A stretch of DNA of 64,000 bases, from the NCBI RefSeq assembly GCF_000687935.1, contig NZ_JHZZ01000001.1, forward strand, positions 2,728,501 to 2,792,500, in the 5' to 3' direction. Positions 35,974 through 45,548 of the stretch are shown in pieces; the stretch's first letter is position 1, and each line of letters starts with the position of its first letter. Source of the DNA: Polaribacter sp. Hel_I_88. Lineage in GTDB: Bacteria; Bacteroidota; Bacteroidia; Flavobacteriales; Flavobacteriaceae. Both the position numbers and the translations under genes were made by a program. Under the pieces are notes generated by a model. It searched no databases. It had not been told where the DNA came from and was given only the letters and a program-made list of their open reading frames with translations.

Positions 35974-37470
35974 ATGAAATCAAACTTAAAAATTAAAAGT
36001 TTACTTTATATTGGACTTTTAAGTATTGTGTTTTCTTGCACAAGTCAATCTAAAAAAGAAAAGGCAGCAGAGGATTTAACTGGTAACAAACCAAACATCA
36101 TTTATATTTTAGCAGATGATTTAGGGTATGCAGATCTTTCTGTGTATGGGCAACAAAAAATCAATACACCTAATATAGATATGTTGGCCACCAGAGGAAT
36201 GTTGTTTACACAGCATTATGCAGGTGCTCCAGTTTGTGCCCCTTCAAGGTCTTCATTAATGAGTGGGCAACATACAGGTAAAACTTCTATTCGTAGTAAC
36301 TCGAAAGCACCAAATGTAGAAGAGGGGCAACCACCAATGAGCGGTGAGACTGTAACAGTAGCAGAAGTGCTGAAGCAAGCTGGTTATGTTACTGGTGCAT
36401 TTGGAAAATGGGGATTAGGATATATTGGTTCAGAGGGTGATCCAAATAATCAAGGATTTGATGAGTTTTTTGGTTATAATTGTCAAACTCAAGCGCATCG
36501 TTTTTATCCAACACATCTTTGGAATAATAGAGAAAAATACTTTTTAGAAGGTAATGATTGGAAAAATACAGTAACCTATTCTGCTGATGTAATTCATGAA
36601 AAGGCATTAGGATTTATAGAAAAGAACAAAGACAAACCTTTCTTTATGTACTATCCTTCAACATTGCCGCATGCCGAGCTTTTAGTACCTAATGATGAAA
36701 TTTTTAAAGCGCAAAAAGAAAAATTTGGAGCAGAAGTTCCTTACAAAGGTAAAAATGGAAACGATAAAGGTTTAGATTATGGAGAGGATTTAGAGGTTAA
36801 AGGATATACAACCCAAGCCAATCCTCATGCAACCTTTGCAGCCATGGTTATACGATTAGATAAACATGTTGGTGAGGTTGTTGCAAAATTGAAAGAATTA
36901 GGAATCGAGGAGAATACACTTATTGTATTTTCTAGTGATAATGGTCCGCATGCTGAAGGTGGTGCAGATCCAGAGTTTTTTAATAGCAACGGAATTTTTA
37001 AAGGCATCAAAAGAGATTTGTATGAAGGCGGAATTCGTGAACCGATGATTGTACAGTGGCCTAAAATGGTAAAGGCAGGAAGTACTTCAGATCATATTTC
37101 TGCTTTTTGGGATGTGTTACCCACAGTTGCAGAAATCGTAAATATCGATGCACCAACCGAAAGTCAAGGAATTTCTTTTTTACCAGCCTTGTTGGGAAAA
37201 CAACAAAAGGAACACGAATATTTATATTGGGAATTTCATGAGAAAAAAGGTCGTCAGGCTGTAAGAGCAGGAAATTGGAAAGGCGTGCGTTTACAGATGT
37301 CTAAAAACCCAAATGCTCTTATTGAATTGTATGATTTAAGCAAAGACCCAGGAGAAGAAAATAATATTGCTGAAGAATATCCTGAAATAGTAGCTAAGCT
37401 TTCAGATTTTATGAAAGAAGCTCATGTAAAAAATGATAGGTATAAGTTTGATTACGAAAAAGACAAGTAA
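35974..37470 (+). CDS. Sulfatase, arylsulfatase A-like lipoprotein
   Basis: The 498-residue protein has a lipoprotein signal (LSIVFSCTSQSKK, Cys at about residue 22). The metal site is KPNIIYILADDLGYADLSVYG. The activation motif VCAPSRSSLMSGQHTG has C88. GKWGLGYIGSEGDPNNQGFD and FSSDNGPHAEGGADPEFFNS are shared in layout with the sulfatase at 27965, its closest paralogue in the window. It ends ELYDLSKDPGEENNIA. It would act in the periplasm on a sulfated mono- or oligosaccharide. The 72-base gap after 34360 and the lack of a terminator suggest co-transcription with the preceding two genes. Confidence 0.93.
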   Translation: MKSNLKIKSLLYIGLLSIVFSCTSQSKKEKAAEDLTGNKPNIIYILADDLGYADLSVYGQQKINTPNIDMLATRGMLFTQHYAGAPVCAPSRSSLMSGQHTGKTSIRSNSKAPNVEEGQPPMSGETVTVAEVLKQAGYVTGAFGKWGLGYIGSEGDPNNQGFDEFFGYNCQTQAHRFYPTHLWNNREKYFLEGNDWKNTVTYSADVIHEKALGFIEKNKDKPFFMYYPSTLPHAELLVPNDEIFKAQKEKFGAEVPYKGKNGNDKGLDYGEDLEVKGYTTQANPHATFAAMVIRLDKHVGEVVAKLKELGIEENTLIVFSSDNGPHAEGGADPEFFNSNGIFKGIKRDLYEGGIREPMIVQWPKMVKAGSTSDHISAFWDVLPTVAEIVNIDAPTESQGISFLPALLGKQQKEHEYLYWEFHEKKGRQAVRAGNWKGVRLQMSKNPNALIELYDLSKDPGEENNIAEEYPEIVAKLSDFMKEAHVKNDRYKFDYEKDK

Positions 37471-37639
37471 ATTTAATAAGTACATTATTTTTAGTATTTC
37501 CCTAAAAAAAACAAATGAAACCCATAAACTGAAGAACAATAACCGCTTTGTACAAAGTGGATTGGCATTCATAAAGCTATTAATGTAAGAACGTTATGGA
37601 ATTAAAAGGATAAAATAAATTTAATTGTTCAGTAAAAAA

Positions 37640-40600
37640 ATGAAAAAATATCATAAAATTTATATTTTCGTTTCAATTATTTCAGTCATATCAACTTCTA
37701 TTTTTGCTTCTATACCTTTGCGTCTAGAGCAACTAAAAGTTAAGAATGATAACACTGAACTTAAAATCTATAAAGCGCCTTTAGGAGTCGATAGCAGTAG
37801 CGACTTTGCAGTAACCGTAAATGGGGAAGAAGCTTTTGTCTTTTATGTTTCTGAAAATGGACTTAGAAAAAAATACTTGCCAGGTGCAGATATTACTCCT
37901 GTTGGAAAAAAAGCTAAGGTCAAGAAGACGGCGCGTGAATCTTGGGTATCTTTTGAAACTACAAACAATACAAAAATTAGTGTATCACAATTAGGTGATG
38001 TCACTTCTTTAGAAAACATAATGATTGTTGACGAGTTAGCAAATCCTATACAATTTGATATTTCTGAAGGAAAAATTACGTTTAGTGCTTCAGCAGGCCA
38101 TAAGTATCTGCTATTTTTAAACAACGATCTCTCTAAGCGATTAACTATTTTTGCAGAACTTCCAGAGGATGATATTCCTAATATTAATGGAATTGATACT
38201 TTCGTAATCACACCAGAAACTAAAAGAGTAGATTACGAAAACACATCCAAGAAAACACTTTATTTTGTGCCTGGGTTGCACGAAATGGGCAATCAATTTA
38301 TTCTAAAACCAGGTATGCAAATATACTTAGCTGCAGGTGCCTATGTACGAGGTTATTTTACGTGTTCGCCAAATGCAAATACATTGGGCGCATCTAATGT
38401 AAAAATTTTTGGAAGAGGGATTCTGTCAAGTGAATACCATCAAGTTACAGAAGGGCCAAACAATAATTTTCTTCCTCGCCCAATACGATTTTGGACAAAC
38501 TCAATATATCTAGGAGGCTTCAACAGAGAACCAGCCGACAATCAAATTGTAAAAGGAATTACAATTATCTACCCTACTCAGCAGCCCATTATGGGAAATG
38601 GAACCAATACATTAATCGAAAATGTGAAAGTGATTAATTTTGAAAAAGGATTTGGCAGCATTTGTGTAGGATCAAAATCGAAGGTAAAAGATTGTTACGT
38701 TTCTTCAGATACTCGAGTATTAACTTCTTTTGGATCAAACACAATATTTAGCAATAATATGGTGGTAGGTTTAGACTTACAGTCACCATTTTACTTTGGA
38801 GATAGAATTTTAGATGATATTGACAATGTTACTATTAAAAATTCTTCTATTGTTGGCGAAAATTGGAAAAGCCTAATTTCTGTTCATCAAGCACATTTTG
38901 GCAATATCAATAATTTTAACGCTCACAATATTAATGTTATTTATACAGGAAAAAAAACAAAGGCATCTTTGTTAAGTCTAGGTATAGGTTTTTCTCCTTA
39001 TAGACGTGGCCAATACCAAGGCAGTATAAGTGACGTAACAGTTAAAGATATTCATTTTATTACGCCTAACAAATCGCTAAAAATTGGAGTGAGCGCATTT
39101 GGTTTTAGTAACGAAGCAGCAGTTCGTAATGTTAATGTAAGTAATATTCATGTAAATGGACAAGAAGCTCAATTTTTATCTACTATAGAGCAACATGCCT
39201 ATAATGTTGCCATTGGAGATAAAACGATTAAAGAAGGAAAAACACCAAAAGTAAAGGTGATTAAACGTAATTTACCACTTGTGCCTGCTGTAAAAAATAG
39301 AGATAAATCTTATCCAAGAAGAGACAAAGATGGTGATGCTTATGGCAGAAATATTGCCCACGAAGTGGCTTTTGCCAATGAAAAACAACCATCTAAATCT
39401 GCGGTTCCAAAAACACTGCATGCTGCCTTTAAAAATATAGCTACAGGTGCAAGTCTTAAAGGAATTAAAACGATTGCAGCACCAAAAGGAGATTTTCTAC
39501 AAACCTATGCAGCCATTAATGATCCAAGAATGTATGCTTTGCATTCACCTGATTATCGAGTAAGTGTTGCTCAGAAATCAAGCGGAACTTTGGCTTTAAA
39601 TTCACCTGTTTACGAAAATATTGGTACATTAATGAGTGTTGGTAATCGAATTGTAAATCCGCCTCCAATGCTTACAGAGCACTTTACAAATTTTACGCAT
39701 CGTGGTTCTGTTGAGGTAACAGTTACTATGAAAGATCGTGCGCCTTTACTGAAAGATGTGTTGATTATGCCGTCAAAATTAAATATTAAACCCTCATATT
39801 CAGAAGATCGAAGAAGTTTTACCTTTACGCTGCCTAACCCAGAATACTTGAGTATCATTGTTAATGGGGATTGGATACGTCCTTTATTTATATTCGGAAA
39901 TCCACCTGAAATTTCTGTTCCAGATCCCAGTGATCCAAAAGTACTCACAATCAAGACAACAGACGATTTTAAAACGTTGGAAAATCGAAAAAAATTAGCG
40001 GATTATCGAGTTATTAATTTCGCCTCAGGCTATCATGATATCGGTTTTTTCTTTCCAATATTTAGTAATCAAACCATTTATATTTCTGGTGATTCTTATG
40101 TTGCTGGCACCATACTTGGTATGAATAGAGCAAATGTTAAAAACAATGCTTATGGAACAAAGATTATAACGAAAAATAAAAAAATATTTGAATACAATGC
40201 ATTTAAAAAAGGATATCGAAATGTAGACGATTATGTATACGTGGCTCCCAATAATAAAGATTTAAGAGCATTTTTTGGAACCATACAAAATTTTACGATA
40301 CGAGGGCGTGGCATACTTTCTGGTGAACAAATGGATTGGTTTAAAGGCCAAGAAGATGTACCTGGCTATATTATTGCCGTAGACCGAAATGGTAAAAATG
40401 GTTTGTTAGAAGGATTAACTTTTACAGGTAGACACTTTCATTCAGCAAATTTCTTTGGTAAACCAGCATTACTAGCCAATGTAAAAACATTATATGGTTT
40501 TCATGGAAATACGGATGCATCTCAATGGGGAATGGTAAGAAGAAACTTATTTAGTGTAGAGCAGGACGATGGAACCTACATTAAAAATGGCTTAGATATA

Positions 40601-41140
40601 GACGGTTGGTTTGCGTGGCAACAGAACAATGCCAATGTATTTTGTTTTACACGAACTATGCCAAGAGATGGCGAAACCCTTGGACATTCATTGATTAAAA
40701 ATGTTACTGTAATTGATGGGCGTTATGGAGCTTATGGTGTTAGTAATTTAGCTAGTGAACAATATAATCCAATGCGTGGAGGTTTTTGGTTGGGCATAAA
40801 TCATGATAAGAAATTCAATAATTACGGTTATATGGCAGATATTGTTTTTCAAAATATATATTTTGAAACCATTGTAAACCCACTCTTTCAATTTGCTCCA
40901 ATGACCAAATCGCATTATGGTAAAATGATTGGCATAGAAAATATTACGTTTGATAATATTCAAGTGCCTATGGGACAAAACTGGAAGAGTATTTTTGGGG
41001 TTCGCCCAGAAGCATTAGATGATGTTATGCGTACTATTCGAATTAAAAATCTTTTTATTGGAGGTAAAAAAGTAATGAATTTTAGTGATTTTGCTCGTAC
41101 AAGAAGCGAAGGTAGAAACTTAGAAGTAAAAATTGAATAG
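37640..41140 (+). CDS. Tandem beta-helix glycosidase-like protein
   Basis: I use the ATG at 37640; an upstream in-frame TTG at 37625 adds five residues before the signal peptide, which ends near STSIFAS. The 1166-residue protein contains two related units. The first has a beta-sandwich (about 25-180), then a parallel beta-helix (about 190-510) with YFVPGLHEMGNQFILKPGMQ, IYLAAGAYVRGYF and VKIFGRGILSSEY. The second has a sandwich (about 660-790) and a helix (about 800-1160) with INFASGYHDIGFFFPIFSNQ, IYISGDSYVAGT and FTIRGRGILSGEQMDW. The order sandwich-then-helix resembles GH49 dextranases, and the motifs resemble GH28. GH110 alpha-galactosidases are another beta-helix option. I cannot identify catalytic Asp residues with confidence. 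It may be a polysaccharide hydrolase or a bifunctional one. A bidirectional terminator follows at 41221. Confidence 0.65.
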   Translation: MKKYHKIYIFVSIISVISTSIFASIPLRLEQLKVKNDNTELKIYKAPLGVDSSSDFAVTVNGEEAFVFYVSENGLRKKYLPGADITPVGKKAKVKKTARESWVSFETTNNTKISVSQLGDVTSLENIMIVDELANPIQFDISEGKITFSASAGHKYLLFLNNDLSKRLTIFAELPEDDIPNINGIDTFVITPETKRVDYENTSKKTLYFVPGLHEMGNQFILKPGMQIYLAAGAYVRGYFTCSPNANTLGASNVKIFGRGILSSEYHQVTEGPNNNFLPRPIRFWTNSIYLGGFNREPADNQIVKGITIIYPTQQPIMGNGTNTLIENVKVINFEKGFGSICVGSKSKVKDCYVSSDTRVLTSFGSNTIFSNNMVVGLDLQSPFYFGDRILDDIDNVTIKNSSIVGENWKSLISVHQAHFGNINNFNAHNINVIYTGKKTKASLLSLGIGFSPYRRGQYQGSISDVTVKDIHFITPNKSLKIGVSAFGFSNEAAVRNVNVSNIHVNGQEAQFLSTIEQHAYNVAIGDKTIKEGKTPKVKVIKRNLPLVPAVKNRDKSYPRRDKDGDAYGRNIAHEVAFANEKQPSKSAVPKTLHAAFKNIATGASLKGIKTIAAPKGDFLQTYAAINDPRMYALHSPDYRVSVAQKSSGTLALNSPVYENIGTLMSVGNRIVNPPPMLTEHFTNFTHRGSVEVTVTMKDRAPLLKDVLIMPSKLNIKPSYSEDRRSFTFTLPNPEYLSIIVNGDWIRPLFIFGNPPEISVPDPSDPKVLTIKTTDDFKTLENRKKLADYRVINFASGYHDIGFFFPIFSNQTIYISGDSYVAGTILGMNRANVKNNAYGTKIITKNKKIFEYNAFKKGYRNVDDYVYVAPNNKDLRAFFGTIQNFTIRGRGILSGEQMDWFKGQEDVPGYIIAVDRNGKNGLLEGLTFTGRHFHSANFFGKPALLANVKTLYGFHGNTDASQWGMVRRNLFSVEQDDGTYIKNGLDIDGWFAWQQNNANVFCFTRTMPRDGETLGHSLIKNVTVIDGRYGAYGVSNLASEQYNPMRGGFWLGINHDKKFNNYGYMADIVFQNIYFETIVNPLFQFAPMTKSHYGKMIGIENITFDNIQVPMGQNWKSIFGVRPEALDDVMRTIRIKNLFIGGKKVMNFSDFARTRSEGRNLEVKIE

Positions 41141-41220
41141 TTTAAAAAATCTAAAAATCTATCTAGAAAATAGGGAAATTATTGCTTAGCGTTTAAAATA
41201 AAGTGCTAGTGTAATAAAAT

Positions 41221-41258
41221 AAAAAAGGAGAGAAGGTTGTAATTTTCTCTCCATTTTT
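41221..41258. terminator. Bidirectional terminator between convergent genes
   Basis: GGAGAGAA (41227-41234) pairs with TTCTCTCC (41245-41252). It is preceded by a run of A and followed by ATTTTTG, so it can stop transcripts from both the plus-strand beta-helix gene and the minus-strand HTCS gene. Confidence 0.75.
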
Positions 41259-41301
41259 GTGAAATACTTTATTAAAATTGGACTATACTCTATAAAACAA
41301 A

Positions 41302-44300
41302 TTATTCCACTTTTTTATGTTGAGATTTGTACTCTGTTGGAGACACTTTGTAATAAGATTTAAACCATTTAGAAAAGTATTGTGGGTTAGAATGTCCCAC
41401 AGCATAACCGATTTCAGAGATATTTAAATCTGACTGAGTTAAGAGTTGCGTCGCTTTTTTTAATCGCACAGAATCAATAAATTGTTTCCCTGTGGTTCCT
41501 GTAATTACTTTTATTTTTCTAAAAAAGGTGGAACGACTCATAGCAAAAGCATCTGCAATGGTGTTAATATTTAAATTATCATCTTCTATATGCTCGTTTA
41601 CATAGCTTAGTAGATTATCGATAAACTCTTGGTCTTTGGTATTTGTTGTAATGTCTTTAGAGTCAGAATACTCGTTTGTTAAAAATAAATTTTTTAGTTT
41701 GTTTCTAGATTCGATTAAGTTTTTAACGGTTAAGCTTAAAAGCTTAATATTAAACGGTTTTGGAATGTAGTAATCTGCACCAGATTCTACACCATGCAAT
41801 TGACTGTCAATATCTCCCATTGCTGTTAAAAGAATAACAGGTATATGCGATGTATTGATATCATTTTTTAGTGTTTTACACAATTCTAAGCCATCCATTT
41901 CTGGCATCACAATATCACTAATAATAATATCAGGCTGCAAATCATTGGCTATTTTAAGTCCGCTTACTCCATTTTCTGCAGTAAATATTTGATAATGATC
42001 AGAAAAATAATCGCTTATGCTCATAAGTAGTTCTGTATTATCATCTATATACAGCAGTGTTGGTTTAGTCGATTTTGATTGCTCTTTTTTGTTTTTTTCT
42101 GGTTCTAAAGAAGGAATTTCTTCCTTATCATCGTTATCATCAGTATTTAAAACAGTTGGCAAACTAGTCTCCCAAAGCATTCTATCTACCTTTTCTTCTT
42201 CAGAAAACAAGCTGTCATCTAAAGGTAAACTTAGAGTAAAAACTGATCCTTTGTGCAGTTCGCTTGTTACTGATATATTTCCTTTATGCAAATCTACTAA
42301 TGATTTTGTGAGTGATAGACCAATACCAAATCCACTTACATATCTGTCGATATTACCACCTTGGTTGTAAAATCGGTTGAATATTTTTGATACATGTTTT
42401 TTATCAATTCCTATGCCTGTATCGATAACTTTAACGTTTAAAAATTGTTTGTTTTTTGATAGCTTTACTTTAATTTCTATTGATCCTTTTTCATTTGTAT
42501 ATTTAATAGCATTCGAAATTAAATTGTAAATTATTTTTTCAAGCGCATTTTTATCAAACCACATAAATAATTCACTTGTATAGGTTTTGATTGATAATTT
42601 AATACCCTTTTTCTTTGCCAAGCCATCGAAAGAAACTTTTGTGTTCTGTAAAAACAGCATAATATCATCATATTGAACTCTTAAATTATAATTTCCTGTT
42701 TCCATTTTACGGATGGACAATAATTCATTAGTCAACTCTAAAATACGATGCACATTTCTATCGATAGTTAACGCTTCGTTTTCTTGTTTTTGATTTAATT
42801 TAAAATTAGAAAGTAGTTTTTCTATAGAGCATAAAATAAGAGTAAGAGGTGTTCTTATTTCATGAGAAATATTAATAAAGAATTCAATTTTCGATTTATT
42901 AACCTTTTCCATTTGCTCATGATATCGATTCTTTAAAAGTTCTTTATTTTTTCTTTCAAGACGTTTTTTAGTAATCGTAGAGATTACATAAATAAAAGCA
43001 ATAACAACAATAACGTATAAAATATAAGCAGGTAATGTGAGCCAAATAGAAGGTTCAATTTTTATTTCTATTGTTGAAATTTGATCGCTCGAAGTTCCAT
43101 TTTCATAAATTGATTTAACTTCAAAAACATAATTTCCTTTTGGTAAATTTGAATATTCAGCAACATAATTTTTAGTGCTTTTCCAATCTTTATCAAAGCC
43201 TTTTAGTTGGTATAGATATTTTTGCTTCTTCGGATTTATAAAGTTTGGGGAGATAAAGTTGAATTTTACATTATTTTCAAAATGAGATAATGTAATAGCG
43301 TTGGTAGAATCTTTAAAATAGCGTCTTTCATTGATGTTTATTCCATTAATAATGATGTCTTTAATGTCAACACCTTCTGAAAATCCTTCTGAGACACTAA
43401 AATCGGGAGAAAATTTTGAAACACCGTTAGTACCTCCAAAATAAAGAAAGTTGTCAAAATCTTTATAAGATGCATGTTCTGAGAATTCTAAACCTTGTAC
43501 ACCGTCATTAATATCGTACGTGATAATATCGTTCGTTTGTTTGTTAAATTTTACCAAACCTTTATTGGTGCCAATCCATAAATTTCCTGAAAGATCACTT
43601 TTAACAGATTGTACTAAATTACTAGGAAAACCATCTTCAATCGTAAATTTTTTTATGTTGGTAATATCACCAGTATTTGATAGTTTTAAATCGATTAAAC
43701 CATTTCTAGAGCCTATCCATATTTGGTTTTTATTTTCAATTAAAATATCACATATATACTCATTGGCTTGAGATTTATCTGAAGAACTGTTAATTGCATA
43801 AAAATCTTTAATCGTATAATCTTCATTCAATACAGCTTTTATCAAACCATTTGATTGACTGCCAATCCAAAGTATATTATGATGAGGGTCGTAATTTACA
43901 ACGCGCATGGCTTTTAAAGAAGATATATTTAAAGGTATTTCAGATTCATAATCAATAAGATTAGATATTTGATAGTTTTCTGTTAAAGTAAAACTCATCA
44001 ATCCTCTTTCGGAAGCAACCCAATATTGGTTTTCGCTGTGGGTAATAGAAAAAATTACGCTTTCTATGTTATTATTTGTCAATAATTTTTTGGCAACAAA
44101 ATTGGTTTTGTCGTAGTTTATTAAATATAATCCATCAGAACTTCCAACTAAAATATGAGTATCATCTATTTTACAAAGTGAAAAAATTGATTTATCGTTG
44201 AGTAGTAGTTTTTCTACTTTAGTATTCGTAGCGTCATAAATATATAAACCTTCAAATAAAGAGCCTAACCAAAGCCTACCAAAAGAATCTTTTGTGATAG

Positions 44301-45423
44301 ATCTAGTGTTATTAACTACAGGAGAATTAATTTTATCTTTTATTTGATAGTTTTTAAATTTTAATCCTGATTTATTTTGAAAGTAGACGCCGTTTCCAAG
44401 AGATCCAATCCATAAAGTTTTATCACGAGATTGATAGATACTTTTTATTTTTTGGGTATATAATTCTAAAGAATTGATTTTAATTTGAGATAAATCCTTT
44501 TTTTTAATTTCGTCTTCAGAAATTATAATAGTACCATCACTTCTGGAAGTTACCAAAATATTATTTTCATAATCTTTAATAATATTTGTTATTCTAGAAA
44601 ATTTATTGGAGCTATTTTTTTTAGGATATATTTTGATGGTTATATACTTCCCTTTTTCCTCACGAATATGATATAAACCGTTACTACTAGTTCCAACCCA
44701 TATATTAGAAAAATTATCTTTTAAAAAGGCTGTAATCGTAACCTTTTTTGATTTTTCAATCGTAATTGTATCTAAGATTATGAGTTCGTTATTAATAATT
44801 TTAGCATCTAAAACCTTATTGTCTGTAGTTAACCAGTAACTATCATTATTATCTTTTTCAAAAACTCTTAATGAACCATAATTAAATGCTAATTTTACAT
44901 TAAAATCATCAATATTTTTACTGATTGATCTCGCAATTTCTTCGGTAAAAAGCTCATTTCCAGGATTAATTCTCCAAATACCTTCAGAGCTTGTTAAAAT
45001 TATTTTTTTATCAATCAAATTCATAGACAATATGTTTTGATTAAATATTCCCTTTTTAGCTTCATATTTACCCAAGTTAAAGAACTTTTCAGTAATCGGA
45101 TTAAAAACGGATATTCCTTGATGTGTTGCAATCCAAATATTGCCAGAAGTGTCTTGCGTAATTGCATTTATGGTGTTGCTACCCAGTTCTTTCTTGCTGT
45201 CTCCTCCATAATACGTTTCGATATTTAATCCATTGTATCTATTTAGACCATAATGGGTGCCAAACCACATGTAGCCATCTTTGTCTTGAAAAATACAAGT
45301 AACGCCGTTTTGTGAGAGACCTTGTTTATTATCAATGTTTTTAAAGTTGATATCTTGTTCTTGCTTGCCAAAAGAAAGAAATGAAAAAAAAAGGAAAAGA
45401 AGCGTAATAAAAATTTTTCTCAT
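41302..45423 (-). CDS. Hybrid two-component system regulator (HTCS)
   Basis: This 1373-residue single-chain sensor-regulator is the only transcription factor in the window. A signal peptide (ending about SFGKQ) leads to two periplasmic beta-propellers made of Reg_prop repeats (GYMWFGTHYGLNRYNG, NIWIATHQGISVFNP and many more, residues about 25-690). Next come a Y_Y_Y domain (about 700-780), one membrane helix (about 790-815) and a histidine kinase with FFINISHEIRTPLT (H854) and the ATP lid DTGIGIDKKH and GFGIGLSLT. The receiver domain has YIDDN and ISDIVMPEMDG (D1170). An AraC-type DNA-binding domain ends the protein (IADAFAMSRSTFFRKIKV and IGYAVGHSNPQYFSKWF). HTCS proteins bind a signature oligosaccharide in the periplasm and switch on their locus. 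It is the natural candidate to bind the ten repeated operators described here; that link is inference. Confidence 0.95.
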   Translation of the reverse strand: MRKIFITLLFLFFSFLSFGKQEQDINFKNIDNKQGLSQNGVTCIFQDKDGYMWFGTHYGLNRYNGLNIETYYGGDSKKELGSNTINAITQDTSGNIWIATHQGISVFNPITEKFFNLGKYEAKKGIFNQNILSMNLIDKKIILTSSEGIWRINPGNELFTEEIARSISKNIDDFNVKLAFNYGSLRVFEKDNNDSYWLTTDNKVLDAKIINNELIILDTITIEKSKKVTITAFLKDNFSNIWVGTSSNGLYHIREEKGKYITIKIYPKKNSSNKFSRITNIIKDYENNILVTSRSDGTIIISEDEIKKKDLSQIKINSLELYTQKIKSIYQSRDKTLWIGSLGNGVYFQNKSGLKFKNYQIKDKINSPVVNNTRSITKDSFGRLWLGSLFEGLYIYDATNTKVEKLLLNDKSIFSLCKIDDTHILVGSSDGLYLINYDKTNFVAKKLLTNNNIESVIFSITHSENQYWVASERGLMSFTLTENYQISNLIDYESEIPLNISSLKAMRVVNYDPHHNILWIGSQSNGLIKAVLNEDYTIKDFYAINSSSDKSQANEYICDILIENKNQIWIGSRNGLIDLKLSNTGDITNIKKFTIEDGFPSNLVQSVKSDLSGNLWIGTNKGLVKFNKQTNDIITYDINDGVQGLEFSEHASYKDFDNFLYFGGTNGVSKFSPDFSVSEGFSEGVDIKDIIINGININERRYFKDSTNAITLSHFENNVKFNFISPNFINPKKQKYLYQLKGFDKDWKSTKNYVAEYSNLPKGNYVFEVKSIYENGTSSDQISTIEIKIEPSIWLTLPAYILYVIVVIAFIYVISTITKKRLERKNKELLKNRYHEQMEKVNKSKIEFFINISHEIRTPLTLILCSIEKLLSNFKLNQKQENEALTIDRNVHRILELTNELLSIRKMETGNYNLRVQYDDIMLFLQNTKVSFDGLAKKKGIKLSIKTYTSELFMWFDKNALEKIIYNLISNAIKYTNEKGSIEIKVKLSKNKQFLNVKVIDTGIGIDKKHVSKIFNRFYNQGGNIDRYVSGFGIGLSLTKSLVDLHKGNISVTSELHKGSVFTLSLPLDDSLFSEEEKVDRMLWETSLPTVLNTDDNDDKEEIPSLEPEKNKKEQSKSTKPTLLYIDDNTELLMSISDYFSDHYQIFTAENGVSGLKIANDLQPDIIISDIVMPEMDGLELCKTLKNDINTSHIPVILLTAMGDIDSQLHGVESGADYYIPKPFNIKLLSLTVKNLIESRNKLKNLFLTNEYSDSKDITTNTKDQEFIDNLLSYVNEHIEDDNLNINTIADAFAMSRSTFFRKIKVITGTTGKQFIDSVRLKKATQLLTQSDLNISEIGYAVGHSNPQYFSKWFKSYYKVSPTEYKSQHKKVE

Positions 45424-45481
45424 TAAAAAAGGATTACGTTGAGATTAAAAATGAATAAAAAATTAATGGTTTGTGCCTTAA

Positions 45482-45522
45482 AAATAAGAAATTTGTTCTG
45501 AGCAGAACAAATTTCTTATTTT
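45482..45522 (-). terminator. Long perfect hairpin terminator after the susC-susD-galactosidase operon
   Basis: AAATAAGAAATTTGTTCTG (45482-45500) pairs perfectly over 19 bases with its inverse at 45504-45522, with a three-base loop. Runs of A/T flank both sides. It ends the minus-strand operon that starts at susC and separates it from the HTCS gene, so the regulator is probably transcribed separately. Confidence 0.8.
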
Positions 45523-45548
45523 TAATTGCTGTTTGTTTAAACAAATTA

